This document shows, in pieces, positions 29,385 through 40,880 of a DNA stretch of 64,000 nt. The translations under genes were made by a program, and so were the position numbers. The notes under the pieces were generated by a model, which was given only the letters and a program-made list of their open reading frames with translations, did not search any database and had not been told where the DNA came from. The stretch spans positions 242,690 through 306,689 of the forward strand of contig WPIO01000218.1 of NCBI GenBank assembly GCA_009760855.2. Reading direction: 5' to 3'. Each line of letters starts with the position of its first letter. The stretch's first letter is position 1. Origin of the DNA: Cristatella mucedo (taxonomy: Eukaryota; Bryozoa; Phylactolaemata; Cristatellidae).

Positions 29385-29860
29385 CATATCTAAAATTCGG
29401 GTTGTTTAGCCAGGAATACCAAATCCAACTTTGTGACATCCCGTCTTGACTTCCGTAACTCACTGCTTGCTGGTCTCTCGGCTGGTGCAATCAGGGGATT
29501 ACAGCTTGTGCAAAACACTGCAGCTATTCCTGTCTGTCGTGAGTGTTACAATGGCCACCACTCATCAATTCTCTCCGACCTACACAGGCTCCCAGTCAAG
29601 CAACGCATCGACTTCAAATGGTGTGTCGCTCACTTTTAGGTATCTTCATTCTTTGGCTCTAGCCTACCTATCTAATCTACTTCTGTACCAAGCTGAGCAT
29701 ATATCACCACTCCCTTTTCTGAATCCAATAGTGTACCTGGTATGAGTGTCAATTCTTTGGAGGCAGTGCTGTTTGTTCGTTTGCTCCAAAAGGCTGAAAC
29801 TCACTTCCGACTAGCGTCACGAAGTTCCCTGACTCAATCACATTAAAAAACTAAAAACGT
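29385..29860 (+). mobile_element. Old family A LINE fragment
   Basis: The order of blocks is conserved ('TSRLDFRNSLLAGL', 'LQLVQNTAAIPVCRE', a LHRLPVKQRIDFK segment, then 'YLHSLALAYLSNLL') but identity is lower than in other copies and frames are broken. It lacks the hairpin tail because family B sequence follows directly. Confidence 0.7.
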
Positions 29861-30095
29861 ATTACGCAACAACAGCTACTCTCCTACTGCCGACTGTGGC
29901 TCATTCTTTCTAGCGGTCCTGAGCTGCTACTTTCATTCTAGTCACTACTTCAACTACTCTACGTTGCATGAAATGAAGTCTCTGGCTAACAAATGCATAC
30001 TGAAATCCGCTTAGGTCACTGTATAAAAAACTGTCCTTCGTAGCACCTTAATAGTTTTTGCGGATTTGTGGAGTTGCAGACGGAGCTTTATTGCA
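29861..30095 (+). mobile_element. Old family B LINE 3' end
   Basis: CTACTGCCGACTGTGGCTCA, AGCGGTCCTGAGCTGCTACT and TTTGTGGAGTTGCAGACGGA match the family B 3' terminus; the tail is degraded. It appears inserted at the end of the old family A fragment. Confidence 0.7.
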
Positions 30096-30876
30096 TGGCA
30101 TACGTGGTTGGCGATTCGCACACCATGTTAAAGAAGAAAAGAGTAATATTTTCCCATATATATGATAAGGGTCTTCGCTAGAGCTGCGTGCCCGGCACTG
30201 GATTGAAATACTCTGCCACAAAAAACTAGTGATGGAAGTTATTTCTTCCGTCGTATCACCTTGTGTTAAGGGCGACGTTCGCATGCTTGGCATAGGGAGT
30301 GTGTGAGTATTGTGCAAGGATAGCACTGAGATAGGTGCACTGCGACATCGTGTGCTTGCGAGTACAACTCAGGAAAACTCTTTGTTGAGGCTTGCTAATT
30401 CAGGTCGGTTCATGCCAACGAACTCACAAACCTTAAACTAATGAGGAATTGCATAGCACCGAAAGAGCTGCAGGCGTTGCGACCTGCTATAGGCACAAAC
30501 AGTGCAACGAACCGGCAGGCAGCAGTTGGCCATGCCACTCTGGGTCACACCTCTTCTCCCGCCCATAAGTCTTTCCTGCTGAGTACTTTTCAAGTCAGCC
30601 CCCGTCTGACTATAGATCAATATTTAGGATTTGAACTATGTTGGTCAAGGGACTGGCCATTAGTTTGATTCCTGCAGCAGACAAATGTGTGTATTTCACA
30701 GCCAGAAGTAACTGCAGCAGTTCGTAAGCATATACATTTAAACACATGACAGTCAGCAGGCCGAATCTGCTAAAGGAAGCAGCGTTACATCCAGTAAAAT
30801 AGCAAGGCTTCTGTGAGCCCACTGCTTGGCCTGCAATGGAGCTTAACATTTTGAGAGGATTTCATACAGAATTGTT
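30096..30876. other. No supported feature
   Basis: Short ORFs on both strands (30048-30326 and 30438-30849 minus) lack clear splice sites or known motifs. No repeat family recognised. Confidence 0.4.
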
Positions 30877-30992
30877 ATAATAATAATAATATAGTAATAA
30901 TGCACTTGATAAAGCGCCCTCAGAGAACTCAATCTCTCTACCCGCTTTACAGTTGCTGCAAAGGAAAATGCAGTTGAATGGTGAGTAATATC
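30877..30992 (-). mobile_element. Family A LINE 3' tail
   Basis: (TAA)n, then GCACTTGATAAAGCGCCCTC and AGAGAACTCAATCTCTCTAC: the terminal 115 bp of a minus-strand family A insertion. It lies just downstream, in minus-strand terms, of the small exon at 31019. Confidence 0.85.
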
Positions 30993-31018
30993 AGTAATAT
31001 CGCTGTTCGATCGGTTAC

Positions 31019-31093
31019 CTTGATTGCCTTGACCTCGGCAGCATCTCGGCGTCTCTGCAGCGTCTCGGCTTCATGCAAATTCGATTCATCTTC
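31019..31093 (-). CDS. Candidate 75-bp host exon, acidic/helical
   Basis: A 25-codon, phase-0 stretch reads 'EDESNLHEAETLQRRRDAAE' followed by VKAIK, bounded by an AG acceptor (ATGCATTCGTAG) and a consensus donor (AAG|GTAACC). Amphipathic helix or coiled-coil character is evident. The same frame is open upstream across one TAG (31094-31096) for about 31 further codons to another acceptor-like TTTTAG near 31190, so the exon may be longer and carry a nonsense codon. It lies on the same strand as the CARD-like exon with compatible phase; membership of one gene is inference. Confidence 0.4.
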
Positions 31094-31199
31094 CTACGAA
31101 TGCATAACGGTTAGTTCTCTTGCATTCAATTCTCCGATAGCATTGCTGGGATGTTGACCGACGGCTTGCATCGGTCTTGAAGATTGGACTTCTAAAACA

Positions 31200-33040
31200 A
31201 ATGCCCCTCCACCGGCGCCGGCCCCTGCTCCGGCCCCTGCCCCTGCCCCGGCCACTGCCCCGGCCCCTGCGCCTGCCCCTGCGCCTGCCCCTGCGCCTGC
31301 TCCGGCGCCTGCTCCGGCGCCTGCTCCGGAGCCTGCTCCGGCGCCTGCTCCTGCTCCTGCGCCTGCTCCTGCTCCTGCGCCTGCTCCTGCTCCGGCGCCT
31401 GCTCCGGCGCCTGCTCCTGCGCCTGCTCCGGCGCCCGCTCCGGCGCCCGCTCCGGCGCCCGCTCCTGCGCCCGCTCCGGCGCCTGCTCTTGCGCCTGCTC
31501 CGGCGCCTGCTCCTGCTCCGGCGCCTGCTCCTGCACCTGCTCCGGCGCCTGCTCCTGCTCCGGCGCCTGCTCCTGCACCTGCTCCGGCGCCTGCTCCTGC
31601 TCCGGCGCCTGCTCCTGCGCCTGCTCCGGCGCCTGCTCCGGCGCCTGCTCCTGCGCCTGCTCCTGCTCCGGCGCCTGCTCCGGCGCCTGCTCCGGCGCCT
31701 GCTCCGGTGCCTGCTCCTGCTCCGGCGCCTGCTCCTGCACCTGCTCCGGCGCCTGCACCTGCTCCGGCGCCTGCTCCGGCGCCTGCTCCGGCGCCTGCTC
31801 CTGCTCCGGCGCGTGCTCCGGCGCGTGCTCCGGCGCCTGCTCCGGCGCCTGCTCCGGCGCCTGCTCCTGCGCCTGCTCCGGCGCCTGCTCCGGCGCCTGC
31901 TCCGGCGCCTGCTCCGGCGCCTGCTCCGGCGCCTGCTCCGGCGCCTGCTCCTGCGCCTGCTCCTGCGCCTGCTCCGGCGCCTGCTCCGGCGCCTGCTCCG
32001 GCGCCTGCTCCGGCGCCTGCTCCGGCGCCTGCTCCGGCGCCTGCTCCTGCGCCTGCTCCGGCACCTGCTCCTGCGCCTGCTCCGGCGCCTGCTCCGGCGC
32101 CTGCTCCGGCGCCTGCTCCGGCGCCTGCTCCTGCGCCTGCTCCTGCGCCTGCTCCGGCGCCTGCTCCGGCGCCTGCTCCGGCGCCTGCTCCTGCTCCGGC
32201 GCGTGCTCCGGCGCGTGCTCCGGCGCCTGCTCCGGCGCCTGCTCCGGCACCTGCTCCTGCGCCTGCTCCGGCGCCTGCTCCTGCTCCGGCGCCTGCTCCG
32301 GCGCCTGCTCCTGCGCCTGCTCCGGCGCCTGCTCCGGCGCCTGCTCCTGCGCCTGCTCCGGCGCCTGCTCCTGCGCCTGCTCCTGCGCCTGCTCCGGCGC
32401 CTGCTCCGGCGCCTGCTCCTGCTCCGGCGCGTGCTCCGGCTCGTGCTCCGGCGCGTGCTCCGGCGCCTGCTCCGGCGCCTGCTCCGGCACCTGCTCCTGC
32501 GCCTGCTCCGGCGCCTGCTCCTGCTCCGGCGCCTGCTCCGGCGCCTGCTCCTGCGCCTGCTCCGGCGCCTGCTCCGGCGCCTGCTCCTGCGCCTGCTCCG
32601 GCGCCTGCTCCTGCTCCTGCTCCGGCGCCTGCTCCGGCGCCTGCTCCGGCGCCTGCTCCGGCGCCTGCTCCGACGCCTGCTCCGGCGCCTGCTCCGGCGC
32701 CTGCTCCTGCTCCTGCGCCTGCTCCGGCGCCTGCTCCTGCTCCGGCGCCTGCTCCGGCGCCTGCTCCGGCGCCAGCTCCGGCGCCTGCTCCGGCGCCTGC
32801 TCCGGCGCCTGCTCCGGCGCCTGCTCCGGCGCCTGCTCCGGCGCCTGCTCCGGCGCCTGCTCCGGCGCCTGCTCCGGCGCCTGCTCCGTCGCCTGGGCCG
32901 GCGCCTGGGCCGGCGCCTGGGCCGGCGCCTGGGCCGGCGCCTGGGCCGGCGCCTGGGCCGGCGCCTGGGCCGGCGCCTGGGCCTCCGCCTGGGCCTCCGC
33001 CTGGGCCTGGGCCGGCGCCTGTGCGTGAGCATGAGCATAA
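31200..33040. repeat. GC-rich 6/12-bp minisatellite, about 1.8 kb
   Basis: The plus strand is a near-continuous array of CCTGCT/CCGGCG/CCTGCG hexamers (typical 12-mer CTGCTCCGGCGC). Variants become CTGGGCCGGCGC at 32890-33010 and CCGGCCCCTGCC at the left edge, so the centre is homogenised and the ends are diverged. The array has no stop in at least five of six frames, producing spurious ORFs of 500-760 codons (Gly-Ala, Ala-Pro, Arg-Ser-rich, and so on). CpG and self-complementarity (GGCGCC) are very high. Confidence 0.97.
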
Positions 33041-33084
33041 GCATGAGCATGAGCATGAGCGTGTGCTTGCGCATGCGCTTGCAT

Positions 33085-33198
<114 letters not shown>

Positions 33199-33226
33199 CA
33201 TGTAATTCTATAACAGCGTTCGCCAG

Positions 33227-33636
33227 CAGATTCTCTCGATTGTAGATGGCAGTCTGTTCAATCATTATGATTTTAGCAAAGTCATGTGTACACACTCTCG
33301 AATCATTGGGATTCACTATGCTGACAAAGATTTTTTGACAATGGATGTCAGCTTCTTCTGGAATATGCTGCAAATGTCAGCGATCACAATGTCCACGATT
33401 TTGATTCACTATGCCGACATGTTTGGTGACTCGTCACTTTCTAGATGCACACTACAATGTGAGCATGCATCGGACTGACCTTGAGGCAGTGTGGGCTTTA
33501 CCCCCTTCCTTAATGCCATGAGGCCACCACACCAGCCGACATTGAGTCAGACCCATCGAGGCACTACAGCTCAGCTGGGGCACTCCATTCCCACCTGACC
33601 GACCAAGACACACCTCAGATGTGCGCAAATCAAGAA
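33227..33636 (+). repeat. Dispersed repeat D (5' part of the R2-like LINE region)
   Basis: The segment starting AGCAGATTCTCTCGATTGTA and ending at CACACCTCAGATGTG recurs at 43671-44158, with an extra 80 bp in the second copy. There it runs into R2-like reverse transcriptase coding sequence, so D is probably the upstream part of that element. No intact ORF here. Confidence 0.65.
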
Positions 33637-34806
33637 ACTATGTGTATGTTATTTTAAGTCGTTGCAATTGCAATCAGATTATACTATTTTTACTGTACCT
33701 GTCAAGTGCCTAGACCGATAATCAGTTCTCTAAAGTCGCTATGCAATCATGGAATGTGCTGCAGCAACTGAGAAACTGAATGCTTGCCTTGCCGATATTC
33801 GATCCTGGATGTCGGAAAACTTCCTGAAATTAAATGACGATAAAACCGAACTGCTTCTCATAGGGCATCCAAAGCCTGTGGCTGGATTAAAAGGCTTTGC
33901 CGTTCTAATAGGTGATGCTATTGTGCGACCTTCACCACGTGCTCGTAATCTAGGTGTCGTGTTCGACAGCTGCCTCAATTTCAAAAGCTTCATTCAAAAG
34001 ACTGCCTCTACAGCTAGCCATCACATCCGATCCCTATCCAAGATTAGAAGCTGGCTCCCACAGTGGCTTGTAAAAAAATTAACTAGCTCTTTAGTTCTGT
34101 CTCGGCTTGATTATTGTAATTCCCTTTTCGCTGGGCTACCAAAGAAAGCTATTATGCCACTACAGGAGACTATGAATATGGCTGCAAGGCTGGTTTTTAA
34201 GTCCAAGTGGTTTGAGCACGTGTCACCTTTGCTGAAAGAGCTAGGATGGCTGCCGGTTGAGCAAAGGATACAGAACAAAGTTCTTACACTGACCAGCAAG
34301 GCCCGCCACGGCTTAGCTCCTTCATACCTAGCTGAACTGCTGCATCAGTTTCAGCCTGTTCGCTACTGAGCTGCTACTTCTATGCTACTCACTACCTCAA
34401 CTGCTCTCCTAACTCTGCTATGCTTCCCACTTTCTCTTTGTTGCGTGAGACGAAGTCTGTTGGCTACCGAATGCCGACCGAAAGCCGCTTAGGCTGTGAG
34501 TGCGCTATACATAACTCTCCTGCATAACACCTACATGGTCTTTATGACTTTGTGGAGTTACTGGCGGAGTTACACATATTATGGTCTACGTAGAGTGTAT
34601 TGATTGCGATTAAGGTCTCTGAGAATTCTATAAAATTTTAAATAATATCTATTGCCAAACCTTAAAAATCAATTTTTACCAGCACATCTCATAGCATTTC
34701 AATGCTATCCGAGTGTTCTTCTTTAAAATCACTTTATAATGGAAGAGTGCATGAGCTCATTACATATATCTGCCAGCGTCAAGCTATGGACAATTCCAAA
34801 ACTTAT
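33637..34806 (+). repeat. Dispersed repeat C split by a family B LINE
   Basis: The left half (33637-33748) and the right half (34573-34806) match the continuous copy at 26279-26645. The family B LINE lies between them. The comparison gives a natural empty site for the LINE insertion. Confidence 0.7.
33749..34572 (+). mobile_element. Family B LINE with internal deletion
   Basis: A 207-codon frame encodes the RT palm/thumb end: 'SWMSENFLKLNDDKTELLLI', 'ARNLGVVFDSCLNFKSFIQK', 'SRLDYCNSLFAGLPKKAI', 'LGWLPVEQRIQNKVLTL'. After 'HQFQPVR' at about 34365 the sequence jumps to the terminal TGAGCTGCTACTTCTATGCT block, so about 190 bp is deleted relative to the copy at 57.2 kb. The 3' end is TTACTGGCGGAGTTACA. 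CR1/L2/Jockey-type. Confidence 0.9.
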
Positions 34807-34867
34807 TATTATAATATTATTGTTAAAGTTCACAACTGGCTATTCAACCTGCTGCTGCTGCTGAAAG

Positions 34868-37800
34868 CTTGGATCGTCTAAAAAGGCACACCGTGATCCT
34901 GGTAGGCTAAACAAAAACAAGTTTACAATTCATAGAATGGATAGCATATGCATCTCCATCTGTAAGTCCACGAAGAAACAAAAGCTATGCACCTGTTACA
35001 CTGGACGGTTTTCTGTAGAGTTCTCAATGCCTAATCGGCTTTCAGTAATAAATCAGGTAGCCAAATTACTTCATTTGAGGAAACAAAAAGAAAGCATTAG
35101 AGGTGTTTGTAAGGCCGTCATCGAGTGCTCGGATTTCTAAACAATTTAAGTAAGCTAGTGGGGTTAGTTTTTCGATCGTCAGAAGTACGATGGCCAATAA
35201 AAATAATAATACACCGGATTTAGCATCCTCGGAGTGCTCGTTCTCTATTTCTAGGCACTTTACATTTGCATCAGCTTTTAGCCCTCTCGGCAAGATCATG
35301 TCACACGATTTGATTGCCTGCATTCAAGTGAAACAGCTAGGGCCAAGAGACGTTCGGCAGGTCCGCTGTGAAACTACTGAAGCACAAGTTACCAGTAGCC
35401 TCTCAAATGCCGTGCTAAGTATGGTGCCGTTGTGCCATCACGGCTGACCGAAGCAAAGCCTCCTACTTCCAGCTGCATATTATTCAAGAATTCCGACTTG
35501 CTTAGAGAAGGATACTACATCTAAATAGGTCCGTGCATTTGCGACATGCCATCTCTCCTTTTAGAGCACACTGTTTACTGGTCTAGCGGCCCTTGCAATC
35601 AGGCCCTTCATTTTGAAGAACTTCTACCTCTATTAGGAGGGGAATATGAGCAACTGCATGCAATTGTGCCTGCAGCAGGGTATTTCCCCAGATGGGCAAG
35701 CATACCGTAATGAAAGTAGGGAAATTCCCCCAATTAATGCAAGCCTACACTGCTAAGACTGGCTCAGAACCAGCACAAATTGAGAATCTAGTGTGTCTAC
35801 TTTTTATCGAAGTATTTATATCCCTACTAGGTCCGGAATCTAAATGGTATGCCCATACAATTTTTTAAATGTAGCCATTACCACTGAAGTCAAACGGTGT
35901 AGTAGGCATATGGTATTATGGCAGCAGCCTTTTTGTTGGCTGAGTAGTAGATATCGACTGGCTAGTTTATATCAGTAGTAGATACAAATTGGCTTGGGTC
36001 AAAGGTCTGGCCCACAAACAAAAAGAGCACTTTGCTGCAGCTCTGCTGTCATTGATGGCGGCTGCACTAACTGAGTTAAACCTGACAGCCTTCCACCGAC
36101 TAGATTACATTAGCACTGACCTTTGCAAACCGAAAGGGACGCAGGGAGAGGATTGAGTCGCTTGGCCAGCACACAGAACAGTTGATGGTAGCCTACTGCA
36201 TAACTCCAGGTAGCTAGTAAAATGAAAGAGCTGCTTCACTGATATGCACCGGGGTTTCAAACATATTTTCAGTAACTTTGGGAATGACACGTAGACTTGG
36301 ACTTTTGCTGTGCTTGTGGGCTAAGGACATTAGTGCAAGTGGCACGAAAGTGAGATTGCTACTTTAGGTAGCTAATCTACCAGTTCTCTGGCTCGGCTTG
36401 TGGCGTCGAGTCTCTGCTTACGGGAATGTAGTCACATTGTTGTACTGCAGCACACTTACCTAAGTTAGACCCAGTATTTTTAGTCGTACTTAAAAATAAT
36501 AACAATAATAATAATGAAATTGATAAAGCACCTCAGAGAACTTATTCTCTTTCTAGGCGCTTTACATTTGCTGGAAAGGGAAATGCAATCGAATGGTAAG
36601 TAAAATCATGCTTGAAAAACAAACAAAATGAATAATATGGTTAGGGGTGACATGAACAGTGTCAGCATCCAAATGTGGTTAGTGGCAGCATGCACACTGT
36701 CAGCACGCATAAGCACATGAACTGAACTGATCTGAACTGCACAAGCACAAACCTAGAAAGAAACCACGTATCCAAATGAATGCTGATTTCAGTGACTTGT
36801 AGATGAAAGGTCTCCGAAGACTGGTTATTACTATTATGAGAGCCAGTAACATCTTAAGACCGATCCATGAGGTTATGTTCCAAATATAGGTCATCATCGT
36901 CCAGGTGATAGAAGCTGGCACACTGCTGCGAACAGCCGGCGTGGTCTCACTGGCGATAGAAGCCGGCTTCCTGCTGCTGAATAATGAATATTGGTTCCTG
37001 ATGGATGCCAGCACCCTGCTGCCAAATGTCTGTGCCGAGCTGATGAGTGCGGCCATTTTGCCTACAACCATAGTAATTATCCTGTAGCCTGAAGATACCA
37101 GGAGTGAACCAGAGGGCGATTGATATTTCAAAAACTACACATGCACTTGACTGTTGCAAAAACACTGCAGCAGCTTGTGCCCTAATGTCAGGGGACCCTA
37201 AACGGGTGAGCATCCGGTTCTTTTCACGGTCTATACTCTCCCTCTTGCTGATGTGATTGCCAAGCACAATCTAGGCTTTCACTTCTATGCGGATGACACT
37301 CAGTTGTACCTTTGCTTTGATCCCTCCCAGCCTTCGAGCACCTCAAATTCTCTAAGCTCACTTGCTGCATGCATTGATGACATCCGCACATGGATGGCAG
37401 CAAGTTTTCTACAACTAAACGATGATAAAACTAACTTACTAGTTATGGGCGAACCACGTATGATTCGGAGATTGGATAGGCTGACTCTCAAAATTATCTC
37501 TGCCAGATTATCTCCTGTCGAATCAGCTCGAAATCTACGTGTCATATTCCAAAGCGACCTCTCATTAGACGATCATAACAGCTCCACCGTCAAATCTGCC
37601 TATTTTCAGCTTCATAACCTTGCTAAAATTCGGGCTTGTTTAGATAAGGATACCACGTCCAAGTTAGTTCATGCATTCGTGACATCCCGTCTCGACTTCT
37701 GCAACTCACTGCTTACTGGCCTACCAGCATGTGCGATCAGGCGATTGCAACTAGTGCAGAACTCTGCAGCTAGGCTTGTCTGTGGTAAGCAGCACAGTTG

Positions 37801-38155
37801 CCACATTACTCCACTTCTCGCCGACCTGCACTGGCTACCAGTCAAGTGACGGATTGACTTCAAGGTTTTGACACCTACTTTTAGGTCCCTTCATTCTATG
37901 GCTCCAGCCTCTCTCTCCGATATACTCCCCCGTCAGGCCAAGCATCATACCACCTGCTTTTCGGAATCCACAGCCTACAAATACCTCGTACAAACCTTGA
38001 ATCCTTTGGAGACCGTGCATTTAGTTCGTCTGCTATCAAAGCCTGGAACTCCCTCCCGACCTCCGTCAGAACATCCCCTGACCTGACCACATTTAAAAGA
38101 AATTTAAAGATACAAATATTTTTAAGACAACATTTAGTGGGTCCCTGTGATTCGT
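34868..38155. repeat. Segmental duplication, copy 1 (about 3.2 kb)
   Basis: Starting near GATCGTCTAAAAAGGCACAC and ending near TTAGTGGGTCCCTGTGATTC, this segment is repeated almost base for base at 60325-63521. It contains old LINE A and B fragments (about 34945-35120 and 35440-35610), a piece of repeat H (about 35680-36090), a minus-strand family A 3' end and a plus-strand family A copy. Corresponding ORFs (e.g. 34937-35140) differ by single residues. Duplication is recent relative to the TE content. Confidence 0.9.
36508..36720 (-). mobile_element. Family A LINE 3' end
   Basis: (AAT)n, TTGATAAAGCACCTCAGAGA and GGCGCTTTACATTTGCTGG identify the minus-strand tail. Beyond 36720 the sequence is not family A; that stretch (36720-37200) contains an ORF on the minus strand with a hydrophobic segment (GLKMLLALIIVITSL), coding status unclear. 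Confidence 0.8.
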
Positions 38156-38385
38156 CCTTGGTATGCTTATGCGTGCTGACACTGTGCATGCTGCCACTAA
38201 CCACATTTGCATGCTGACCCTGTGCATGTCACCCCTAACCATATTATTCATTTTGTTTGTGTTTCAAGCATGATTTTACTTACCATTCAATTGCATTTCC
38301 CTTTGCAGCAAATGTAAAGCGCCTAGAAAGAGATCGAGTTCTCTGAGGGCGGTTTATCAAATACATTATTATTTTTAATATTATC
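37205..38385 (+). mobile_element. Family A LINE 3' half
   Basis: A 198-codon frame (37253-37849) carries 'HFYADDTQLYLCFDPSQPSS', 'IDDIRTWMAASFLQLNDDKT' and 'SRLDFCNSLLTGLPACAI'. A TGA at 37847-37849 ends it; the C-terminal block continues in other frames ('SLHSMAPASLSDILPRQ'). The end is GCGCCTAGAAAGAGATCGAG, TTCTCTGAGGGCGGTTTATC, then ATT-rich sequence. Best-preserved family A palm in the window. Confidence 0.9.
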
Positions 38386-38770
38386 ATCATTGCAATGGAG
38401 CTAGTCAGTGCCAATGTCGGACAAATACCGATAGCCTGCAAGCTTTAGCCTCGACTAGGGATAAGAATTGGTCGATTAAGAATTAGCACTTGTAAGTCTG
38501 AGACCATAATATAAACAGGGCGGCAATAAATAGTGCTGAGAGCTTAATACAAGTTTTTATTCATTGCTTCCATCACCAGTCAGGCGAAGCATTCAACTCG
38601 TAGCGCGACATCCAGAGTGCAACCCAACTGCTAGCCTGACATCCTAGAGCCAAGTGATATTCAGGTCAAAGCCTACGGCTCAACTTGCTGCACGATTAGG
38701 CTGTAAGGCCACCACCAAAGGTCATGGCACACGTGAATCTAAATCAAAACATACACAAGAGCCCCAATAA
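38386..38770. other. No supported feature
   Basis: No coding or repeat signal recognised apart from an AATAAA at about 38526. Confidence 0.4.
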
Positions 38771-39398
38771 TTGTAATAAATTTGATATAGTGCCCTCAGA
38801 GAACTCAATCTCTTTCTAGGCACTTTACATTTGCTGCAAAGGAAGCACGATCGAATGGTTACTGGTAGCCTGATCAATAAACAACAAGGACAACATGTTT
38901 AGAGGTAACATGCACCGGGCCAGCATGCAAGTATGATTAGTGGCAGCATGCACAGTGTCAGCATGCATATGAACCTCAAGGTCGATTCACATGTGACCAC
39001 TAAATGCTGTGATAAATAGATGCATTTCAGTCTCTTTTAAAATGTGGACCAGACACGAGATGTCGTGACACAAGTCGGGAGTGAGTTCCAAGCTTTGGGG
39101 GCATACACACTAGGCAGTCTCTAACGAATTTGAGATTTATACAAGGTATGGGTAAATAGTTAGATTCAAAAAACCAGGTAGTACTAAGCTTAGCCTGGTG
39201 GGGCAATAGATCCTATACGTAGGCTGGAGCGAATGAATGACTAGAATCAAGGGACCTAAAAGTGAGCAAGAAAACTTTTAAGACGGTGTGTTACTGGACT
39301 GGTAGCCAGTGCATGTCGGTGAGAAGTGGTGAGACGTGGCGACTGCAAAGCTCACGACAGACAAACCTAGCTGCAGAGTTTTGCATCGGCTGCAAGCA
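38771..39398 (-). mobile_element. Family A LINE 3' fragment
   Basis: AATTTGATATAGTGCCCTCA, GAGAACTCAATCTCTTTCTA and GGCACTTTACATTTGCTGCA mark the tail on the minus strand. Thumb-region sequence follows up to about 39398 ('LQSSRQTNLAAEFC' complement). Moderately diverged. Confidence 0.8.
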
Positions 39399-39443
39399 CC
39401 ATCATTTCAGGAGTCAAACGCTTAAGGAGCATAACAACACTAA

Positions 39444-39660
39444 TGATACATTCGATAAAGTGCCCTCGGAGAACTCAATCTCTTTCTACGGACGCTACAT
39501 TTGCTGCAAAGAAAGCACGATCGAAAGGTTTGTGGTAGCATGCTCAATGATAACACTCATATCATGGTTAGGGGTGACATGCACAGGGTCAGCATGCAAA
39601 CATGGTTAGTGGCAGCATGCCCAGTGTCAGCATGCATTAGCACGTATAGGACGAATCACT
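39444..39660 (-). mobile_element. Family A LINE 3' end
   Basis: A second minus-strand tail (CGATAAAGTGCCCTCGGAGA, ACTCAATCTCTTTCTACGGA) appears immediately after the previous copy. It covers only the non-coding 3' region up to the TAGGACGAATCAC block. Confidence 0.75.
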
Positions 39661-40164
39661 TACAAATGCTTCAATGCTTAGGAGCCACAAATTCAACAAT
39701 TAGTCAAGTCAAAATGTCAAAGCAAATAGTTCAAGAGTCTCAACAAGAGTCGTGTAATCTATTATTACGGACGTCTTACAGGTTGAGTTGTGGCTATGCA
39801 TGCAAACCAAGATACTGGCTAGCATATGATTCACGAACTGATCGACCATTACCTTAATTAGGTTACTAACACACCTGAGCTACAACAATCACGTTAAAGC
39901 TTTCAAGTAAGACACCGTTTTTAATTCTAGAATCGGACGACATTCAAGCTCCATAGCTAGCAAGCTTAGGCAAGGTTGCTATAGTGAACATGATACTAAC
40001 GGTCGCTTATTTCAAAGACCAATTGCATGTAACATGCAATACATAATGGACCTGTATATTAAAAAGCATTACCAAAAAAGAAAGAAAACAAGACTAGTTA
40101 TAGAGGGCAAAGGGAAAGCATACTGCATCAGTTGGCCTTGAGTTAACCCGTCGAGGATGACATG

Positions 40165-40345
40165 CCATTGCAAGTAATGACCTTCTCAAGAAGACAAGTC
40201 TTCACTTTGTGTCCATACCAACTGAAAACTCGATCCCCAAAAGATTTAGAAACAGTGACGGTGGCACTGATGCGACCGGATGGTAACGAGTGGATCAACT
40301 GGGAGCCCACTAACGAGAAGCAAACGTGGAAAAATTAGGCTGGTG
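40165..40345. repeat. Dispersed repeat G, copy 1
   Basis: CTTCACTTTGTGTCCATACC, AACTGAAAACTCGATCCCC and GAGACCGG-like blocks recur at 51665-51840 at about 85-90% identity by eye. Non-coding; it may be the 3' part of a further LINE on the minus strand. Confidence 0.6.
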
Positions 40346-40880
40346 CATGGATGTGAAGCCGCTTGTAAGACAGTCTTGAAATCGATTTTATGCTTTATAA
40401 AGATCCAGTAAAACTAAAGCAGAATTGGACCAACGTTGCAGACTGGCTGTTGTCAGAAGTTTAGACAAGTCTGTGTTATGAAATAGACGACGATTAACTG
40501 CACAGATCTGGATTCCTAGCTAAATGGAACAGCAATAATGTACAACGGATATCGACATAAAACAAGACCTGTTGCAGTGTAATTAGATCTTTTGCTAGGG
40601 AAGTCGGTGACTAACGGCAATAGAGTCGACCACAGTGCACAGCCACGACCAGATCTGCCTATCCCAGCAATTCGGTCAAATGTCGACGGTCAGGGTCTGA
40701 TGTCAACGACCTACCTCCTACGTCTGTGGGTGCTGATGCCGGCGCCGTGGGATCCAATCCGCCACCAGGTGCCGAAGGAGCCGTATCGTTAGTCACTGTA
40801 AACTCGAGTTAGTTTGCTTATGTAAATACAAATAAAGGATGGCAATATACCAATGCACAAGATCCTGGGCCTAAAACCTG
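40346..40880. other. No supported feature
   Basis: A Pro/Ala-rich open stretch on the minus strand near 40650-40800 ('APSAPGGGLDPTAPASAPTD') is noted but lacks supporting splice sites or motifs. Confidence 0.3.

Noticed and set aside
36700..37131. Minus-strand 143-codon ORF with a hydrophobic segment, conserved in both duplicates
   Set aside because: Conservation is due to recent segmental duplication, and overlapping frames on both strands are also open; coding not demonstrated.
40592..40792. Plus-strand ORF and antisense Pro/Ala-rich frame
   Set aside because: Both strands open over a short stretch, no splice sites or motifs.
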